A stretch of DNA of 24,447 bases, taken from positions 1-24,447 of the forward strand of contig JAFGGQ010000131.1 in the NCBI GenBank assembly GCA_016930435.1, read 5' to 3'. Below are positions 15,403 through 24,447 of this stretch, piece by piece. Within the stretch, counting starts at the first letter, position 1, and every line of letters starts with the position of its first letter. The position numbers were made by a program, and so were the translations under genes. The DNA comes from a bacterium. GTDB lineage: Bacteria > UBP14 > UBA6098 > JAFGQG01. The notes beneath the pieces were generated by a model. It did not search any database. It was not told the origin of the DNA and saw only the letters and a list, made by a program, of their open reading frames with translations.

Positions 15403-17025
15403 ATGTTCGATCCGCTGAATATATTCGAAGCCCTGGGTGGCCTGGCCCTCTTTCTCTACGGAATCAAATTTGTCTCCAAGAGTCTTGAGGACCTTGCCGG
15501 AGCATCGCTTAAACTTATTATAAGCCGATTGACCAAGAGCCGTTTATCCTGTTACTTCCTGGGATTTGCCACTGCCGTCTCCTTCCAATCCAGCGGGGCA
15601 GTTATGCTTATACTGGTAGGATTCATCAATGCCGCCCTGCTGACCCTCCCCGAAGCGCTCAGCGTTACCATCGGTGCGGGGTTAGGAAGCACCATAACCG
15701 TTCAGTTGATCGCTTTTAAATTGACAAGGTTTGCCCTTTTACTGGTTTTCCTGGGATTCCTTCCTATGAAATTCTGGCATTCTGAAAAGACCCGGAATGC
15801 TGGCAAAGTTATATTCGCATTCGGTCTCATATTCCTCGGAATGAGATTGATGATGGAATCATTCAATCATATTCAGGACTCTACCGCAATTCATCAGTTC
15901 GTTCAATTTCTAAGCGCTCAGCCCTTCTGGACACTCATATTGGGTTTCCTTCTAACCGGTTTATTTCAAAGCAGCGCAGCAGCTATCGGAATCATCTTAA
16001 CATTGTCATTTCAGAACCTGATATCCTTCCCAGCGGCTTTTCCATTCATCCTGGGAGCGAACATCGGCTCTTGCCTGACAGGATTCATAGGAAGCATAGG
16101 TGCCCGGGTAAAGGGGCGCCGGATCATCTGGGCAGAATTCTTCATGCGTACAATAACCGCTATCATCCTCTTTATCTTCAGAAACCCCATCTCAGAGCTC
16201 TTTGGCATCTGGGGGATTGCCTGCGGACTCTCTGAAGCCCGGCTGATCGCCATGGGACATACATTTTTCAGCTTGATCACTACCCTGATTTTTCTTCCCC
16301 TTACCAAGCCCATCGCAACAATGGTAAAAAATGCTTTCCCGGACCGCCACGAGGAAAAATTCGGCGCACTCTATCTGGACTTTAACGTTCTGGATAACCC
16401 ACCCATGGCACTCGGTCAGGCCGCACGGGAAGTTATCAGAATGGGCGACCTGGTCAACGATATGTTCGAAAAAATGATGGAACTCATCAGACGAAACGAA
16501 AAGGAAATGCTGGATGATCTTATAAAAAAGGATGACGAAATTGATCTGCTCCAGGAGGAGATTACCAGGTTCCTTTCCCGCCTTTCCCGGCAGGAATTGG
16601 ATACCGAGGAATCCCAGAAATCCATCGAACTGGTAAACATTGCCGTCCACCTTGAACATATAGCCGATATACTATGCAAAAACATAACCCAGTATGCCCG
16701 GAAAAGAATAGAGTACGGTTATTATTTCTCACACGAAGGTTATAAAGAAGTTGAATACCTTTCAAGGGAAACTCAGAAAAACCTACAGATGGCCCTTAAT
16801 TGTATCCCGATGAGAGATAAGAAAAGCGCCCTCCAGGTAATCGAAGGTACCAAACATTTGGTAGGTGAACAGCGAAAGCTTTACCGCAGTCATCTGGAAA
16901 GGCTTAATAAGGGACTAAGGGAATCCCTGGAAACAAGCACCATACATCTGGACCTTCTGTCCGACCTCAATCATATCAACTTGCTCTGCTCCTATATCGC
17001 ATACGCAATTTTAGGAAAGGTCTGA
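15403..17025 (+). CDS. Na+/phosphate cotransporter-like membrane protein with PhoU-like tail
   Basis: An NptA/YjbB-type (PF02690) inner-membrane transporter of 540 residues. The two inverted repeats carry the family signature as QSSGA (62-66) and QSSAA (189-193), with Gly-rich helices around them (GAGLGSTITVQL, LGANIGSCLTG). Transmembrane segments fill residues ~7-315. The C-terminal ~325-540 is charged and helical and resembles a PhoU domain, as usual in this family. Substrate is probably phosphate with sodium; substrate and direction are not provable from sequence. It lies 15 bases after purC on the same strand. No Shine-Dalgarno is obvious before the ATG. Confidence 0.9.
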   Translation: MFDPLNIFEALGGLALFLYGIKFVSKSLEDLAGASLKLIISRLTKSRLSCYFLGFATAVSFQSSGAVMLILVGFINAALLTLPEALSVTIGAGLGSTITVQLIAFKLTRFALLLVFLGFLPMKFWHSEKTRNAGKVIFAFGLIFLGMRLMMESFNHIQDSTAIHQFVQFLSAQPFWTLILGFLLTGLFQSSAAAIGIILTLSFQNLISFPAAFPFILGANIGSCLTGFIGSIGARVKGRRIIWAEFFMRTITAIILFIFRNPISELFGIWGIACGLSEARLIAMGHTFFSLITTLIFLPLTKPIATMVKNAFPDRHEEKFGALYLDFNVLDNPPMALGQAAREVIRMGDLVNDMFEKMMELIRRNEKEMLDDLIKKDDEIDLLQEEITRFLSRLSRQELDTEESQKSIELVNIAVHLEHIADILCKNITQYARKRIEYGYYFSHEGYKEVEYLSRETQKNLQMALNCIPMRDKKSALQVIEGTKHLVGEQRKLYRSHLERLNKGLRESLETSTIHLDLLSDLNHINLLCSYIAYAILGKV

Positions 17026-17273
17026 TATAAACTGGTTTTTTTCTAATGCTTGTACGAATTAGTTGCAGAATAGTGATTAAAACACCGAAAAGCGGAATAT
17101 CAGAATATAAACATCAGAATAAAATTTGCATTTTATTGTACAGTTAGTAAATAGCAATAAACACATATTTATCAATATGTAACTTATATTGGATATTATA
17201 AACTGCATTTTACGGGTTAAAGTAAAGCCCAGAAAATAGAATTGCATGGAAAATTAGGTTTTTAAAATGGGAT

Positions 17274-19082
17274 TTATTGGGGGGAGTTTTCCCTGATTAT
17301 CTTAAGGACTTCTATCTCGTTGGAGGCGTCTAACAATTTCTGGCGGACTTCCTTTTTCCCCAACAATTTAGCGATACAGGCCAGTACCTGAAGGTGCATT
17401 CCGGGTTTATCTTCGGGGGAGAGAACCAGATAAACTATCCTTACCGGTTGTTCCGCTTCTCCGGAAAAGATGACCGCGGGTTCCTGTGGCATGATACCCA
17501 GTGCGATAACCGGATTCTCCAGCCCGGGTATTCGTCCATGCAAGATTGCCACCCCTTCACCAAGTGTAATTCCGCCCTGCCGCTCACGTTCCAGGATTAT
17601 CTCCAGTACCTGTCCGGGTTCCTGTATATATCCATTATTATGTAACACTTGCAGAAGTTCCCAGGTAGCCTCTCCCTTGGAAGTAACCCTGAACGGCACT
17701 ATTACGGAATCGGGGGCTAACAATCCGGACAATTTTAGGCTATCTTGCTGTATCTTGGTCCGGATATATTCCTCTTCATCCTCCAGGAAGTCCCCCCCGC
17801 CGGTTACCCAGGAGCGCCACTTCAAAAGGGTTCTTTCGGAAATGATCACCCCAATTACCTCAAAAATTATCAGCCCTGGCAAGACGATACTGAGAATCTT
17901 TTCCCCAGGTACTCCAAATACAGTAGCAACAAAAAATGCCTCTATCGCAGCTACGCCGGCCTGAGGCAGCATAAGCCTTGGGAGTACTTTTGCAATCCTT
18001 TTGGATTGTTTAGTTATTTTGCAGCCCAGCCATGTCCCGAAAATCTTACCCAGGGCACGGGCTATTACATAAGCTCCCACCAGTATGTAATTCTCGGGAT
18101 GGAAAAACTCCAGCTCGACATTAGCGCCAATGAGGGCGAAGAAGACCAGGGAGTATATGGAGGTGGCATTTTGAATGTTCAACGATTTAAAGATATCCCG
18201 GCTATGCAAGTTGGAGATAAGGAATCCCCCAAAAACTGCTGTAATCAGGAAAGGCAATCTCCAATGAAGGGCAAGCCCAATACCCAATGAAACTACGCCG
18301 GCAACAACCAGGAAAACTTCCATAGAGGGTCCAGGCAATTCAGAAATCAAACGGGACAGAAATTCGGGTCCCAGCATCCTTTGGCCAGCTTGGCCCTTTG
18401 TATTCAGCCATTTCCGGTTAATGGCAAGTCGTATAAGAATAAAAATAGCTACTCCTAATAAAAGGGCAAACAACAGCTCTTCAATAACCGGTAAGATCAC
18501 TCCCATCATCGAAGCATTCTGCCCTTTCATAAGGGTTAAGGCAATCTGGGTAGCGATAGAAAAGACGATTATCTCCAGAACATCATCAAGAACTACCACG
18601 CCACCTAAAAGATTGCGGAGACTGCCCGTGATACCCAATTTGTTCATGATCACAAACGTAGCTGCCGGTGCGGTGGCTACACCGATGCTGCCTATAATAA
18701 AAGCATATATAGGTTCAAAACCGGCTACCAGAAATGTGGCAGTAAGCAATCCCCAGGTTACAAAAGCCTGTATAAGGCTTATAATAACAACTTCCTTCCC
18801 GGTTTTTTTTAGCTTACTAAAATTCAGTTCATCACCTATTCCAAAGGCGATCAGGCTAAGGAATACAAATGTAAAAAAATGAAGGGACATCAGGGCATTT
18901 TGGTAAGCGGGAAATTTATGACCAATAAAGAAAATGATGACCGGTCCCACGATCAATCCTCCGAGTACCTGACCGATCACTTCACCCATTTTGATCCTGT
19001 GAGTGAGCTTGCTGCAATAATGGGCTACCAGGACTAGTAAACCCAGGCAAACGATCTGCATGTAGAAAGTTTCAAATTGCAT
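17274..19082 (-). CDS. Cation/proton antiporter with C-terminal PTS EIIA-like domain
   Basis: A 602-residue CPA-type (KefC/NhaA-related) antiporter fused to a phosphotransferase-like domain. Residues ~8-430 contain about 12-13 hydrophobic helices. The membrane-core motif GVATAPAAT (134-142) and the Asp pair VVVLDD with D166/D167 are where CPA antiporters bind their ion. From ~455 the protein becomes soluble. Residues ~490-595 resemble the EIIA domain of the fructose/mannitol and PtsN family, with VAILHG placing H515 at the phosphorylated-histidine position. Such fusions suggest gating by the phosphotransfer state of the cell. The gene is isolated: 248 bases to nptA-like (convergent) and 119 to the OmpA-like gene behind a terminator. 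The start at 19082 has only a weak AGG at -11. Confidence 0.9.
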   Translation of the reverse strand: MQFETFYMQIVCLGLLVLVAHYCSKLTHRIKMGEVIGQVLGGLIVGPVIIFFIGHKFPAYQNALMSLHFFTFVFLSLIAFGIGDELNFSKLKKTGKEVVIISLIQAFVTWGLLTATFLVAGFEPIYAFIIGSIGVATAPAATFVIMNKLGITGSLRNLLGGVVVLDDVLEIIVFSIATQIALTLMKGQNASMMGVILPVIEELLFALLLGVAIFILIRLAINRKWLNTKGQAGQRMLGPEFLSRLISELPGPSMEVFLVVAGVVSLGIGLALHWRLPFLITAVFGGFLISNLHSRDIFKSLNIQNATSIYSLVFFALIGANVELEFFHPENYILVGAYVIARALGKIFGTWLGCKITKQSKRIAKVLPRLMLPQAGVAAIEAFFVATVFGVPGEKILSIVLPGLIIFEVIGVIISERTLLKWRSWVTGGGDFLEDEEEYIRTKIQQDSLKLSGLLAPDSVIVPFRVTSKGEATWELLQVLHNNGYIQEPGQVLEIILERERQGGITLGEGVAILHGRIPGLENPVIALGIMPQEPAVIFSGEAEQPVRIVYLVLSPEDKPGMHLQVLACIAKLLGKKEVRQKLLDASNEIEVLKIIRENSPQ

Positions 19083-19140
19083 AAGTGCAACCTATAAAAA
19101 ATTGTAGCTAACTTATAGTGGATTGAAAAAAATGCAACCA

Positions 19141-19178
19141 AAAAAAGAGAAAAGGGGAGTCCCATAGGAACTCCCCTT
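19141..19178 (-). terminator. Rho-independent terminator of the OmpA-like gene
   Basis: On the minus strand AAGGGGAGT (19178-19170) pairs with ACTCCCCTT (19060s-equivalent arm at 19160-19152) as a nine-base-pair stem, followed by TTTCTCTTTTTT. The GC-rich stem and U-rich tail make this a strong intrinsic terminator, 24 bases after the stop codon. It separates the OmpA-like gene from the antiporter gene. Confidence 0.88.
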
Positions 19179-19201
19179 AACTAAAAATTAAAATATCGGC
19201 A

Positions 19202-20638
19202 TTAGTCTATCCGTCTGAATTCTATTCGGCGATTCTTAGCTCTTCCTTCGGCATTGTTGTTGGATTCCAGCGGCCGGTCCGGGCCATATCCCACCGTGGT
19301 CAAACGGTCCCCTTCTATACCCTGGTTCACCAGAAAATTCCGGACGGACTCAGCTCGTCGTAGGGAAAGGGTGCGGTTAGAAGTCCGTGAACCCACATTA
19401 TCAGTATGTCCGCTGATCTCCAGCTTCATTTCCGGATAGCTATTTAGGGTTTCCACAACCTTGTTCAGGATAATTTTGGAGTCCTCAGTAAGGTTAGCGC
19501 TACCAGTGGCGAAATTTACTCCCTCCAGTACAATAGGGGCTTCCCGGTCGAAGACGATCTCCGGTTTTTCATCCGGGCAGCCATCATCATCCTCGAAATC
19601 GTTGTAGGTTTCCGGTTCATTGGGGCACTTGTCGCTACCATCGGGAATATTATCACGGTCATTATCCGGATCCGGGCACCCGTCTTCATCCTCAAAACCA
19701 TCAATATCCTCACGTTCGGTTGGGCAATCATCCTCGGTATCCGAGATGCCATCGCCGTCGCGGTCCGATTCCGAATCCGGGCAGCCGTCATCGTCCAGAT
19801 AATTATTGAAGGTTTCAGCCTTATTGGGACATTTGTCAACATTATCCGGGATGCCATCGCCATCATTATCGTTATCCGGACAGCCATCATCGTCCTCGAA
19901 ACCATCAAAATCCTCAGCCAGGAAGGGGCACTTGTCCTGATCGTCATTTATACCATCGTTATCGGAATCGACCAACGGTTTGGGTTGCCTTTGGCCACCC
20001 ATATAAAAGGTCAGCGTAGCCCTCAGGAATTCAATATTCGCTGACTGGATATCACCATAACCGGACATGTCATTCTTCTGGTCGAAGAAAAATTCGGAGC
20101 GTAAACCCAGATCCAGGCTCACATATTGATTAATAAAGTACTCTATCCCGGCGCCCAGGTTACCCATAGCATTTGCCCTCAAATGGCTTATTCGCCTGGT
20201 CGAGGAGCCTTCCTTAGACCGTAATTCCCAGAACAGAACTGATCCCCCAAAAACAGCGTATGGCTTCCACCGTGAATCCGTAATGAAATTGTAAACCAAA
20301 TTTACGCTTATCGGGTATAGGTAGGTTCGGTACGGGGAATCCGGCTTCTGTTTAAAATACTTTCCCAGGAAAGAATCGTTATCATAGTCCCGAACCACTA
20401 CATATCCCGCACCGGTGCTTAGCTCCAGACCTACCCGTGGACTGAAATAAGTGCCCATCCGTACACCTTCCCAGGAACGTACCGCGCAATCGTCACGGGT
20501 ATCTCCTACCAATTTAATCGGAGACCCATACAGACCCAGGAAATACTGTCCACTGACATTTTGAGCAAGCAAAGCAACCGGAACGATAAAAACGAATAGC
20601 AACATAGTCGTCAAAAAAACCTTTTTCTTAGCTATCAT
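19202..20638 (-). CDS. OmpA-family outer-membrane protein with TSP3-like calcium repeats
   Basis: An outer-membrane/peptidoglycan-anchoring protein of 478 residues. The start is the ATG at 20638, with GGAG seven bases before it; an in-frame TTG at 20650 would place the Shine-Dalgarno inside the gene. After a signal peptide (IAKKKVFLTTMLLFVFIVPV, cleaved near LLAQ), about 190 residues form an eight-strand-like OmpA/OmpX barrel. Then come four Asp-rich thrombospondin-type-3-like units. The last ~110 residues are an OmpA C-terminal domain, with GHTDNVGS and AKNRRIEFR supplying the Asp and Arg that bind diaminopimelate. This is a common architecture in the FCB group and delta-proteobacteria, where it is a major structural protein. 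The gene follows clpB by 104 bases. Confidence 0.93.
   Translation of the reverse strand: MIAKKKVFLTTMLLFVFIVPVALLAQNVSGQYFLGLYGSPIKLVGDTRDDCAVRSWEGVRMGTYFSPRVGLELSTGAGYVVVRDYDNDSFLGKYFKQKPDSPYRTYLYPISVNLVYNFITDSRWKPYAVFGGSVLFWELRSKEGSSTRRISHLRANAMGNLGAGIEYFINQYVSLDLGLRSEFFFDQKNDMSGYGDIQSANIEFLRATLTFYMGGQRQPKPLVDSDNDGINDDQDKCPFLAEDFDGFEDDDGCPDNDNDGDGIPDNVDKCPNKAETFNNYLDDDGCPDSESDRDGDGISDTEDDCPTEREDIDGFEDEDGCPDPDNDRDNIPDGSDKCPNEPETYNDFEDDDGCPDEKPEIVFDREAPIVLEGVNFATGSANLTEDSKIILNKVVETLNSYPEMKLEISGHTDNVGSRTSNRTLSLRRAESVRNFLVNQGIEGDRLTTVGYGPDRPLESNNNAEGRAKNRRIEFRRID
19567..19969 (-). repeat. Four TSP3-like Asp-rich repeats in the OmpA-like protein
   Basis: Four copies of the pattern DxDxDGIxD...DxCP...E...F.DDDGCPD occur in tandem. 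The DDGCPD/EDGCPD motif recurs every 33-35 residues. Thrombospondin-type-3 loops of this kind bind calcium and form a stiff rod between the barrel and the peptidoglycan-binding domain. The coordinates are approximate. Confidence 0.88.
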
Positions 20639-20662
20639 TTTACACTCCAATTAATAGGTTAC

Positions 20663-20691
20663 AATCTAAGCATTTGCTTTTATATTTACAA
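20663..20691 (-). promoter_or_regulatory. Weak candidate promoter of the OmpA-like gene
   Basis: On the minus strand, TTGTAA (20691-20686) is followed after 17 bases by TAGATT (20668-20663), about 25 bases before the ATG. Each hexamer matches consensus at only four of six positions, and the region is AT-rich, so this is a low-confidence call. Confidence 0.3.
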
Positions 20692-20742
20692 ACTTTGCTA
20701 AAATTAGAATAATTTTAAGATCAATTCGGAAAAATGAGTTAA

Positions 20743-23313
20743 TCATAACCGATCCTTACGGAAGCTGATCCCCTCCTTCCCGTGATCTATAAGAATAGTA
20801 TCCCCTTCCTGAATTTTCCCCTCGATAAGCTGGAAAGAGAGTTCATCGAGTATCTCATTTTGAATTATCCTTTTAAGAGGCCGTGCTCCGAATACCCTGT
20901 CATAACCTGCTTCTGCCAGGTATTGGGAAGCCTTATCCGATATCTTTACAGTAATTCCCCGGTTGGCAAGGCGACGGGCCACCTCATCCATCTGCAGTTT
21001 TACGATATCGTTGAGGTCATCTCTGCTGAGATGCTGGAAGATAATTATCTCATCTATGCGGTTAAGGAATTCCGGAAGAAATACCTGACGTATAACACGG
21101 TCTATAGCTTTTTTCTGGAGTTCGGGCTGCTCGGAATATTCAGCAATCTCAGTGCTTCCAAGGTTGGAGGTCATTATAATCACAGTGTTCTTGAAGTTCA
21201 CCGTACGGCCTTTACCATCTGTTAAATGGCCCTCATCAAGGATTTGGAGAAGTATGTTGAAAACATTGCGATGTGCCTTTTCGATCTCATCGAGTAGTAC
21301 TACCGAGTACGGCTGTCTGCGGACTGATTCGGTTAACTGTCCTCCCTCCTCATACCCTACGTATCCTGGCGGGGCTCCGATCAATCTGGCTACGGAATGC
21401 TGTTCCATATATTCAGACATATCAATCCTGATCAAAGCTTTTTCATCATTAAACAGGAATTCTGTCAATGCTTTAGCGAGTTCGGTTTTTCCTACTCCGG
21501 TGGGACCTATAAAAATAAATGAGCCGATAGGCCTATTCTCCTCCTGGATTCCCGCGCGGCTGCGGCGCACTGCATTGGAAACTGCTTTAATAGCCTCCTT
21601 CTGACTGATCACCCGTTTTCCCAGTACATCTTCCATGTGGGTAAGTTTGACCGATTCTTCGGTAAGCAGCCTGGTTACCGGAATACCTGTCCAACGGGAA
21701 ACCACTTCAGCAATATCCTCTTCAGTCACCTCCTCCTTTATCAACTGTTCCCCTTCATGGATTTCAGACAATTTTGCTTGTGCCTCTTTTATCTGGCTGT
21801 TCAACCTCGGTATTTCACCATAATTTATTTCAGCGACGCGTTGCAGATCACCAGCCCTTTCAGCTTGAGCAGCAGCCTCTTTAAGGGTATCAATGTCTTT
21901 GTTGTAATCCTTGATCTTGTCGATAAACTGCTTCTCATTTTGCCATCGGATTTCCAGCTTGCTATTTTCTTCCTTGAGTTCTGCAAGCTCCTTCTCAAGA
22001 TCCTTCAAGCGTTTTCGGGAAGCATCATCCTTTTCCTTTCTAAGGGCTTCCTTCTCTATTTCAAGCTGTCTGATCTGGCGCTGCAATCGGTCCATCTCGG
22101 TGGGCTTGCTGTCCATCTCTATACGCAAGCTGGAGCAGGCTTCATCCATCAGGTCGATCGCCTTATCAGGCAGAAAGCGGTCAGGGATATATCTTTCAGA
22201 AAGCTTCACTGCTGCGACCAGTGCATTATCACGTATGCGCACTCCGTGGTGAACTTCATATTTTTCCTTTATTCCCCTGAGGATAGAGATCGCTTCCTTC
22301 TCGGATGGTTCTGCTACCATTACAGGCTGGAAGCGCCTCTCCAAAGCAGCGTCCTTCTCGACGTATCTCCGGTATTCCTTTAGGGTAGTAGCGCCGATGG
22401 CCCGTAGTTTTCCCCTGGCTAATGCCGGTTTTAACAAGTTACCAGCATCCATTGCCCCCTCAGCGCTTCCCGCTCCTACGATAGTATGCAGTTCATCTAT
22501 GAACAGGATTATCTGGCCTTCAGATTTTTCCACCTCGGTAAGCATTGCCTTAAGCCGGTCCTCAAATTCACCACGGTATTTTGTCCCTGCGATCATCGCA
22601 CCCAGGTCCAAAGCCAATATCCGCTTATCCTTTATGACCTCGGGTACATCGCCATCAACTATTTTCTTTGCCAAGCCCTCAACAATAGCGGTCTTCCCGG
22701 TACCCGCTTCGCCTACCAGCACCGGGTTATTCTTGGTTCTGCGACTAAGAATTTGCATTATCCGGCGGATCTCTTCATTCCGCCCGATTACCGGGTCGAT
22801 CCCGCCTTGCCGGGCCATCTCAGTAAAATCATGGGTGTACTTTTCCAGTATCTGATATTTAGCCTCCGGATCCGGATCAGTAACCCTCTGTGTACCGCGG
22901 ATATCAACCAGAACCGCCAGTATCTTCTCCCTGGAAAGGTCAATAAACTCCCGAACATCGGCTTGCTCCGCCAGACCTAATAGTAAATGCTCGGTGCTAA
23001 TGTATTCATCATGAAGGTTCCGGGCCTCCTTTTCAGCATTGTCCAATACCTCTTTTAGCTCGCCGGAAAGATATGGACTTACAGGGCCCGACACCCTTGG
23101 ATAAGTTTCAAGCCTTCCCTTTATCTTGTTCGCGACCTCTTCAGGCCGGTATTCAAACTTTTGAAGTAATGTGCTTACCACCCCCCCCCTCTGATTTATT
23201 AGTACCAGCAGGAGATGCAAAGGGGTCAAGGATTGATGAGATAACTGACCCGCCAGCTGCATGGTGCCCTGAACTGCTTCTGAAGCTTTGGTAGTATAGT
23301 TATTGAAATTCAT
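20743..23313 (-). CDS. clpB: ATP-dependent disaggregase ClpB
   Basis: ClpB is a hexameric AAA+ chaperone that, with DnaK, rescues aggregated proteins. At 856 residues it is full length. The N-domain spans about 1-145. The first nucleotide-binding domain has Walker [10 protein letters not shown] (201-209) and Walker [10 protein letters not shown]. The long coiled-coil middle domain (~410-525), rich in Lys/Glu heptads, separates ClpB from ClpA/ClpC. The second domain begins after [10 protein letters not shown] and has Walker [10 protein letters not shown] near 602. A run of nine G falls in codons near residue 43-46 (plus-strand C run at 23181-23189). No ClpP-binding IGF/IGL loop was noticed. 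The leader has no clear Shine-Dalgarno; no CIRCE or heat-shock operator is evident. Confidence 0.97.
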   Translation of the reverse strand: MNFNNYTTKASEAVQGTMQLAGQLSHQSLTPLHLLLVLINQRGGVVSTLLQKFEYRPEEVANKIKGRLETYPRVSGPVSPYLSGELKEVLDNAEKEARNLHDEYISTEHLLLGLAEQADVREFIDLSREKILAVLVDIRGTQRVTDPDPEAKYQILEKYTHDFTEMARQGGIDPVIGRNEEIRRIMQILSRRTKNNPVLVGEAGTGKTAIVEGLAKKIVDGDVPEVIKDKRILALDLGAMIAGTKYRGEFEDRLKAMLTEVEKSEGQIILFIDELHTIVGAGSAEGAMDAGNLLKPALARGKLRAIGATTLKEYRRYVEKDAALERRFQPVMVAEPSEKEAISILRGIKEKYEVHHGVRIRDNALVAAVKLSERYIPDRFLPDKAIDLMDEACSSLRIEMDSKPTEMDRLQRQIRQLEIEKEALRKEKDDASRKRLKDLEKELAELKEENSKLEIRWQNEKQFIDKIKDYNKDIDTLKEAAAQAERAGDLQRVAEINYGEIPRLNSQIKEAQAKLSEIHEGEQLIKEEVTEEDIAEVVSRWTGIPVTRLLTEESVKLTHMEDVLGKRVISQKEAIKAVSNAVRRSRAGIQEENRPIGSFIFIGPTGVGKTELAKALTEFLFNDEKALIRIDMSEYMEQHSVARLIGAPPGYVGYEEGGQLTESVRRQPYSVVLLDEIEKAHRNVFNILLQILDEGHLTDGKGRTVNFKNTVIIMTSNLGSTEIAEYSEQPELQKKAIDRVIRQVFLPEFLNRIDEIIIFQHLSRDDLNDIVKLQMDEVARRLANRGITVKISDKASQYLAEAGYDRVFGARPLKRIIQNEILDELSFQLIEGKIQEGDTILIDHGKEGISFRKDRL

Positions 23314-23358
23314 CGTACCAAATATTCATTTTAAGTTTTATAACAATATGACATCTAT

Positions 23359-23387
23359 ATTATAGCATATTAATACTGGAATTGCAA
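23359..23387 (-). promoter_or_regulatory. Near-consensus sigma-70 promoter of clpB
   Basis: On the minus strand, TTGCAA (23387-23382), a 17-base spacer and TATAAT (23364-23359) are aligned, with TGC before the -10 making an extended -10. The transcript would start near 23352, a leader of about 40 bases. This looks constitutive rather than heat-shock-sigma driven. Confidence 0.75.
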
Positions 23388-23450
23388 CAAAAAAATGGAC
23401 ACATAGTTAAGCTTAGTACTTAAATACTATACATGATACCAGAAAAAAAA

Positions 23451-24447
23451 CTATTTTTTAAAAATTCTTATTGTATCTTTAACAATCTTTGCTATTGTAA
23501 TAAAAACAATCAAAAATTCAAGCCTTCCAAGGAACATCCCAACAGACTCCAGCCATAATATACATCCTGGAGCGTTAATATTTGTAATCCCAACTGATAA
23601 GCCAACCGTACCGAGTGCAGAGGCATATTCAAACATTGAATCTCTTATTGAGTAACCATGAAAAGAGAGTACTGCAGAGCCAATAAAAAAAACGAGAATA
23701 TAAACAAATGAAAAAATAGCCATCTTATTAACTGTTTCATCTTTAATGTAATATTTTTGCTCTCCACGCCAGACATAATTTTGTATAACTTGGCTTTTAG
23801 GTTTCAAAGATTGTTTTATTTGCCATAAAACTGATTTTAAAAGAATATAGATACGATACTGTTTAATTCCTCCTGCAGTAGAATTAGTTCCGCCACCAAT
23901 TATCATAAGAATTATTAGGATTAAATAACCAGCAGGAGACCAACCTGCATATACAGTAGATGAGAAACCCGTTGTTGTTAGGGCGGTAATTGTTTCAAAA
24001 ATAGCAACCCGAACAGTCTTACTTACTCCAGTATAAATATTCTGGCATAAAAAGAACAATATTAACGATGTAATAGCGACTAGAAGAACAAACAGTCTGA
24101 TTTCTCCATTTCTAAAAATTGCTTTAAACTTTCCCTTTAAAAGAAGGAAAGCAGTCATAAAATTAAGACTACCTAAAATCATCAATATAATTATGATTAT
24201 TTCGATAGAGTGGCTGTTCCAATAGCCTATGCTATCAGGGTGCGTGGAGAATCCGCCGGTAGAAATTGCAGTAAAAGAATGGTTAATAGCATCGAATGGT
24301 GACATACCCACAAGCCATAAAGCTATAAAACCGAAAATAGCGTAAATAGTATAAATTCCGATGACTATTCTTGTAGATTTCCGAATATTGGGTACAAGTT
24401 GATCACCTTTACCTTCAGCAATGGAAATTCCCTGCCCGGGGATTCCA
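23451..24447 (-). CDS. TrkH/KtrB-family potassium transporter, N-terminus cut by the window edge
   Basis: Potassium-translocating membrane subunit of a Trk/Ktr system. The reading frame stays open to the window end, so this is the C-terminal ~330 residues; an internal ATG at 24311 is not the real start. Visible filter-like segments are TAISTGGFST, ALTTTGFSS and ALGTVGLSVG, each with the conserved Gly of the K+ filter. The extracellular GIPGQGISIAEGKGDQ segment and the terminal helix with the LGRLEFLIVF pattern are family traits. A partner TrkA is not in the window. The gene is conspicuously AT-rich compared with clpB (by-eye counts of 60-base lines: 18% and 33% GC here, 55% in clpB), which suggests a different history. 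I cannot tell TrkH from KtrB. Confidence 0.88.
   Translation of the reverse strand, partial: GIPGQGISIAEGKGDQLVPNIRKSTRIVIGIYTIYAIFGFIALWLVGMSPFDAINHSFTAISTGGFSTHPDSIGYWNSHSIEIIIIILMILGSLNFMTAFLLLKGKFKAIFRNGEIRLFVLLVAITSLILFFLCQNIYTGVSKTVRVAIFETITALTTTGFSSTVYAGWSPAGYLILIILMIIGGGTNSTAGGIKQYRIYILLKSVLWQIKQSLKPKSQVIQNYVWRGEQKYYIKDETVNKMAIFSFVYILVFFIGSAVLSFHGYSIRDSMFEYASALGTVGLSVGITNINAPGCILWLESVGMFLGRLEFLIVFITIAKIVKDTIRIFKK

Noticed and set aside
17026-17273. A terminator or small RNA in the gap between the Na/Pi-like gene and the antiporter
   Set aside because: Only a five-pair weak stem (GGGTT...AGCCC near 17215-17230) was seen, with no U tract and no conserved structure.
20639-20650. TTG start for the OmpA-like gene
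   Set aside because: The GGAG Shine-Dalgarno would lie inside the coding region; the ATG at 20638 is correctly spaced.
20782-22980. Several plus-strand frames of 110-250 residues opposite clpB
   Set aside because: The minus strand encodes full-length ClpB with both ATPase domains; the plus frames are shadows.
1-24447. CRISPR arrays, tRNA or rRNA genes, insertion sequences, integrases or phage genes
   Set aside because: I looked for tandem spaced repeats, cloverleaf-like sequences, transposases and terminal repeats and saw none.

Overview
The window looks like chromosome from an anaerobic, diderm (LPS-bearing) bacterium. KdsA, two or more outer-membrane proteins (an OmpA-like porin and a beta-barrel), a lipoprotein and signal peptidase I point to a Gram-negative envelope. 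A NuoG/HdrA-type iron-sulfur flavoprotein and a [NiFe]-hydrogenase-type maturation protease point to anaerobic, ferredoxin/hydrogen-linked metabolism. The gene set (HATPase plus HdrA fusion, OmpA with calcium-binding repeats, DUF4384/PEGA and FN3 surface proteins) would fit the FCB group or a poorly cultured candidate phylum, but I cannot place it to phylum from this sequence. There is no prophage, transposon, CRISPR array, tRNA or rRNA, and no gene-free stretch over 300 bases; the longest is 17026-17273, where I see only AT-rich DNA.

Layout. (1) 1-3933, plus strand: the tail of an unknown gene, a predicted promoter, a small GHKL-ATPase protein, and an 1094-residue NuoG-like/HdrA/HdrA fusion. 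(2) 4071-7941, plus: a tightly packed operon of M52 hydrogenase protease, lepA, lepB and kdsA, with 1-4 base overlaps or a 14-base gap. (3) 7954-10737, minus: a block of exported proteins. Three genes overlap by exactly 4 bases (ATGA): an FN3 lipoprotein, a Tyr/Trp/Cys-rich exported protein and a DUF4384-PEGA protein. They are followed by a small Ser-rich exported protein with its own strong promoter. (4) 10971-17025, plus: an outer-membrane beta-barrel overlapping a YtcJ-like amidohydrolase, then purN, purC and a Na/phosphate cotransporter-like protein. (5) 17274-24447, minus: a cation/proton antiporter with a PTS EIIA-like tail, an OmpA-like protein with four thrombospondin-type-3-like repeats, clpB behind a textbook promoter, and a TrkH potassium transporter cut by the window edge.

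Most of the window is housekeeping. The parts that do not reduce to known genes are the exported-protein block at 7954-10737 and the architecture of the HdrA fusion. In the exported block, the four proteins share translational coupling, unusual cysteine clusters in two members, and similar Ser-rich tails ending in RRxK in two members. Together these suggest an uncharacterised envelope or surface structure. Its function cannot be read from the sequence, and I rank it as the best candidate here for an undescribed system.
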